From Rhynchopus euleeides (taxonomy: Eukaryota; Euglenozoa; Diplonemea; Diplonemida; Diplonemidae): a DNA stretch of 64,000 nucleotides. The number at the start of each line of letters is the position of its first letter. The first letter of the stretch is position 1. The notes under the pieces were generated by a model, which worked only from the letters and a program-made list of their open reading frames with translations, was not told the origin of the DNA and made no database searches. The stretch covers positions 1,054,001 to 1,118,000 of the forward strand of contig OY723285.1 in the NCBI GenBank assembly GCA_963210315.1, given 5' to 3'. Positions 61,351 through 64,000 of this stretch are shown here, piece by piece. The position numbers were made by a program, and so were the translations under genes.

Positions 61351-62851
61351 TAGGGGGGGGGGGGGGGGGGGGGGGGGCAAGGGTGGTGTAGCGGGCCAAC
61401 CCGTTTGAAAGGGGCGGGTCGCCCCAGCTTGTGTCACCTGATTCAGCCAACAGCGGGGATGCGTCTGAAAACCAGCGGGAGTTGAACGGGTTTGCCGTAT
61501 TCGGGGTGCCTTCGTCGTGCGACGCAATGCATTGTTATTACGTTTGGACACTTAGCGGTGCAGGGGGCGGGTGTGGGGTTCGGGCGTGGGGGAAGGCAAG
61601 GGAAAGAGCGACATATTAGTTTTCTCTAAAAGTCCAGACAGAGGGGGCCTTCGCGACGGTGCCGAAAACGGGTGTGCCTTGGCGCAGCTCCTGCGATTGA
61701 TAGGAGGGAATCACCGAACTTTGCCGAAAACTGGCCGCATAGTGGATACCCCCAGAAGGAAAGGCAGAACCTGCTGCACTGGCCGCCACCAAGGTCGCTT
61801 CGTCGCAAAGAATATTTCCTTTGACTGACCCGGAGGACGGGGCTGTGCTGAAAGGCCTGAGTAACGACCCCAGACTGGGGGGAATGGCAGCCACACACTC
61901 TCTCCCTCTCCCTCTGTTTCTTTTGGTCCCGACGACCACCAGCCTGCCGTGTGGGACAACCAGGTAGCGACTTCAACAGTGTTGCCGGGAGGTGATGTGC
62001 CCCAATGTTGTAGCCGCAGTCTACTCCATTCTTCCTGGAGCCACACCCTCAAACCACTGGCGGCAAAGCTTTGCCGAAGAGCCAAGACACACACTCACAG
62101 ACCCTCAGGACAAACCACGTCTGCTCTCAATTCCTTTCTTCGTTCGTGTCGTTCCAATTCTTCCGTGGGGGGCATGTATTTTCCCCCGTGAACGGGGAGG
62201 GCTGGAGGGCACTCCCTCCACCCACCCAGGTGTTCAGTTCTCCGTTCAATTTCGTCCCTTCATCATTTGGGGCGGCTTTTCGCTCTGCGGCGCAGAACGG
62301 CAAGCCCCCTGACAAACATGAAATAGGGTGGAAAAATCTTTCATTGTGACAGAGCAAATGCCCCCCGCCCCGCATTTTTGTTTGTGCGCACATCTGCGTG
62401 GATGCGTATCCCTTCGTGCGCTGTCAACAGTCTTGTTTACTGTGACCTGAGATGCCGGGAAACCGCTTTCCTTTCGCTTTATGGTGGAATCACCCTGTCC
62501 AGAACCTGCTTAAAAACAGCTCCAGACACATCTTCGTTGAGCGCACACTTCTGTCGCAAGGCTGTGCCGAGGCCCTGCGCAGAGGCGTGAAGGCGATTAA
62601 TCCTGAAGATTTTGGCCTTCCGGTTTCCGTTGTAGTTCATCATTCAAATTCATGGCACCGTTTCACTTTTCGTCTTTCGTATTTCCGTCTTTCGCAACTC
62701 GGAACAAAAAAATAACAAACGGGCAAACCAAACGCCTCTCCGCGCCGGGATGCCAAATCACCGCTGAGAGCTGCACGCTGCCCAACAGGTAGATCGGGCC
62801 TTTCTTCGCGGAAGGGAGGGCGCATTTGGATGTGAGATGCAATGAAAACAA
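61351..62851. other. Intergenic DNA
   Basis: TA and 27 G start the stretch. 62385-62455 is related to 15790-15875. A plus-strand frame at 62452-62715 (PVQNLLKNSSRHIFVERTLL ...) has ordinary composition but no recognised domain and may be an exon of an unknown gene. Nothing else is supported. Confidence 0.35.
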
Positions 62852-62962
62852 AGGGGGCCCTTGCTACCAGTCACAGCTCATCTAGCTCGTCAGTCAGTGA
62901 GTGGAAATGGGCCGTGGCTCACTTCTTCTCACTCAGTCACCTGGTAGCGAGGGCCCCCAAAG
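62852..62962. mobile_element. GGGGGCCCTCGCTACCAG MITE, copy 3
   Basis: GGGGGCCCTTGCTACCAG to CTGGTAGCGAGGGCCCCC, with CAAA on both sides as a likely 4-bp duplication. It preserves the uninserted target GCTACCAGTCACAGC for the CACGGTG element at 12160. Confidence 0.8.
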
Positions 62963-64000
62963 GCAAAATAAAAATCACCCGCAACCAGGGCTGCGATGTA
63001 CAGATAATAAAGAGCGGGGGGTGGGCGGTGGTGGGATTGGTGACGGGGCAGGCCCTCCTCAGGATCCACCTGCGGTGCAGTGCACCACAGCACCGAGGGG
63101 TGCACAGGATCGACAGCATGGTTCTCTAAAGAACAGGGAAGGGCAGCCGGTCTGTTTGGCGATTTTTCTTTTGAGTTCGTTGGCAACGCGCCGTGCATGA
63201 ACAATGCGCACGGCGCGCGGGAAAATCAAGATCCTCTTCTCTCCTCTTCTATCCTCTGCAACAAGGGCAGCCGGGAAAAGAAACGGGACATTATTACTGC
63301 AGGGCGCACCGGCTCACAAACAAACATAATAACCACATGGGCAATCACAGGGCACACTATGAAGCGGGAAGCATTCCCACCTTCTCACTGGAAACCACCC
63401 TGCTAGTAACTTGAATAGGATTAGAGGTCTTCGAAACCCCCTCCCCTTGTCCCATTTGCGACTGCTGCTGCGGAGGCATGGGGATATGGCATGCCACGAC
63501 TGTTGGAAAGTGTAAGTATTTGCGGGATTACTTCCTGCCGAGGGAGCGTGCCTTTTGTATTGTTGGAAACAGAGACCCCCCCCGCTCTTTTGCCGCACTG
63601 CTCAGATCCGATGAAGTGTGGAGTGGGGGGTCGCAAGATCCGGCTGAAAAGGACACAGAAAGTAGCCCCAGTTGGTATTCGCTGAACGATCAACAAGAAT
63701 GGGGTCCGCAATGGCAAACACTAACACCACACGTCAGAACAACGCCAATCGACATCTCATCATTGGAGTTGCACGATTTGTTTTGTACCCGAGGCACAAA
63801 AAGTAACCACATGCCAGGGCATGTGCCGCAAGATACCAAAAACACCGCCACGAGCATTGAACGAATTTCGAGCATGCCTCTCTCTGAAAGATGAAAGGCT
63901 GTTTCAGGCTCTTCTGGCCGCACGGTGGCATTGCCTACCGGTTGCCGTATGTCACCTCTTTGCTGTCTAACCAACCAGATCACGAAAAACGGCATGATGT
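62963..64000. other. Window end, no firm gene
   Basis: A plus-strand frame at 63478-63894 (about 138 codons, from MGIWHATTVGKCKYLRDYFL) crosses a C run at 63577-63583 and has no recognised domain. I see no repeats with clear ends here. Confidence 0.35.

Overview
The window looks like nuclear DNA of a repeat-rich eukaryotic microbe. It is GC-rich and carries many long G runs. It has three very long, nearly uninterrupted coding genes, short spliceosomal-type introns and a retroposon with a restriction-like endonuclease, and most of the space between genes is transposon DNA. The mix of a Cache/LamG receptor adenylyl cyclase, large multipass surface proteins and dense DNA transposons best fits an alveolate or related alga such as a chromerid. 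That placement is inference. No rRNA, tRNA, CRISPR array or bacterial operon was seen.

Host genes, all on the minus strand: a receptor-type class III cyclase (5151-9431), and two paralogous signal-peptide / four-repeat ectodomain / Pro-Thr stalk / about seven-helix membrane proteins (18777-22559 and 47287-50754). The second paralog is followed within 25 bp by a zinc-ribbon reading frame that may be its 3' exon. Smaller, less certain pieces are Ala/Lys/Pro-rich genes near 25.6-26.1 kb and 33.1-33.7 kb and several exon-like fragments. A 5'-truncated LINE 3' half with endonuclease and OTU-like protease domains lies at 52554-54473. An RNase-H-bearing retroelement fossil lies at 35893-36771.

DNA transposons fill much of the rest, and many can be delimited to the base by target duplications. 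TTAA-flanked (piggyBac-like) units: 1-1135 and 1140-2727. hAT-like units with 8-bp duplications: 14469-15377, 16244-16993, 17002-17694, 17742-18716, 34022-35202, 43399-44602, 59937-61144. Elements with CACGGTG ends and 2-bp duplications: 12160-13567 and 36911-39845. TA-flanked units: 31323-31945 and 32059-32708. Large foldback units joined to G runs through TA: 29899-32056, 36899-40982 and 55273-61350. Several insertions are confirmed because an uninserted copy of the same target sequence exists elsewhere in the window.

The two most unusual items are (1) the 2.9-kb CACGGTG element at 36911-39845. It has long inverted ends full of GTCGA palindromes and carries two genes, one for a basic-to-acidic nuclear-type protein and one for a triple C2H2 zinc-finger protein, with no transposase I can recognise. 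(2) A GC-rich hairpin module of about 45 bp is present 18 times, inside several unrelated hAT families, usually in pairs about 155-225 bp apart.
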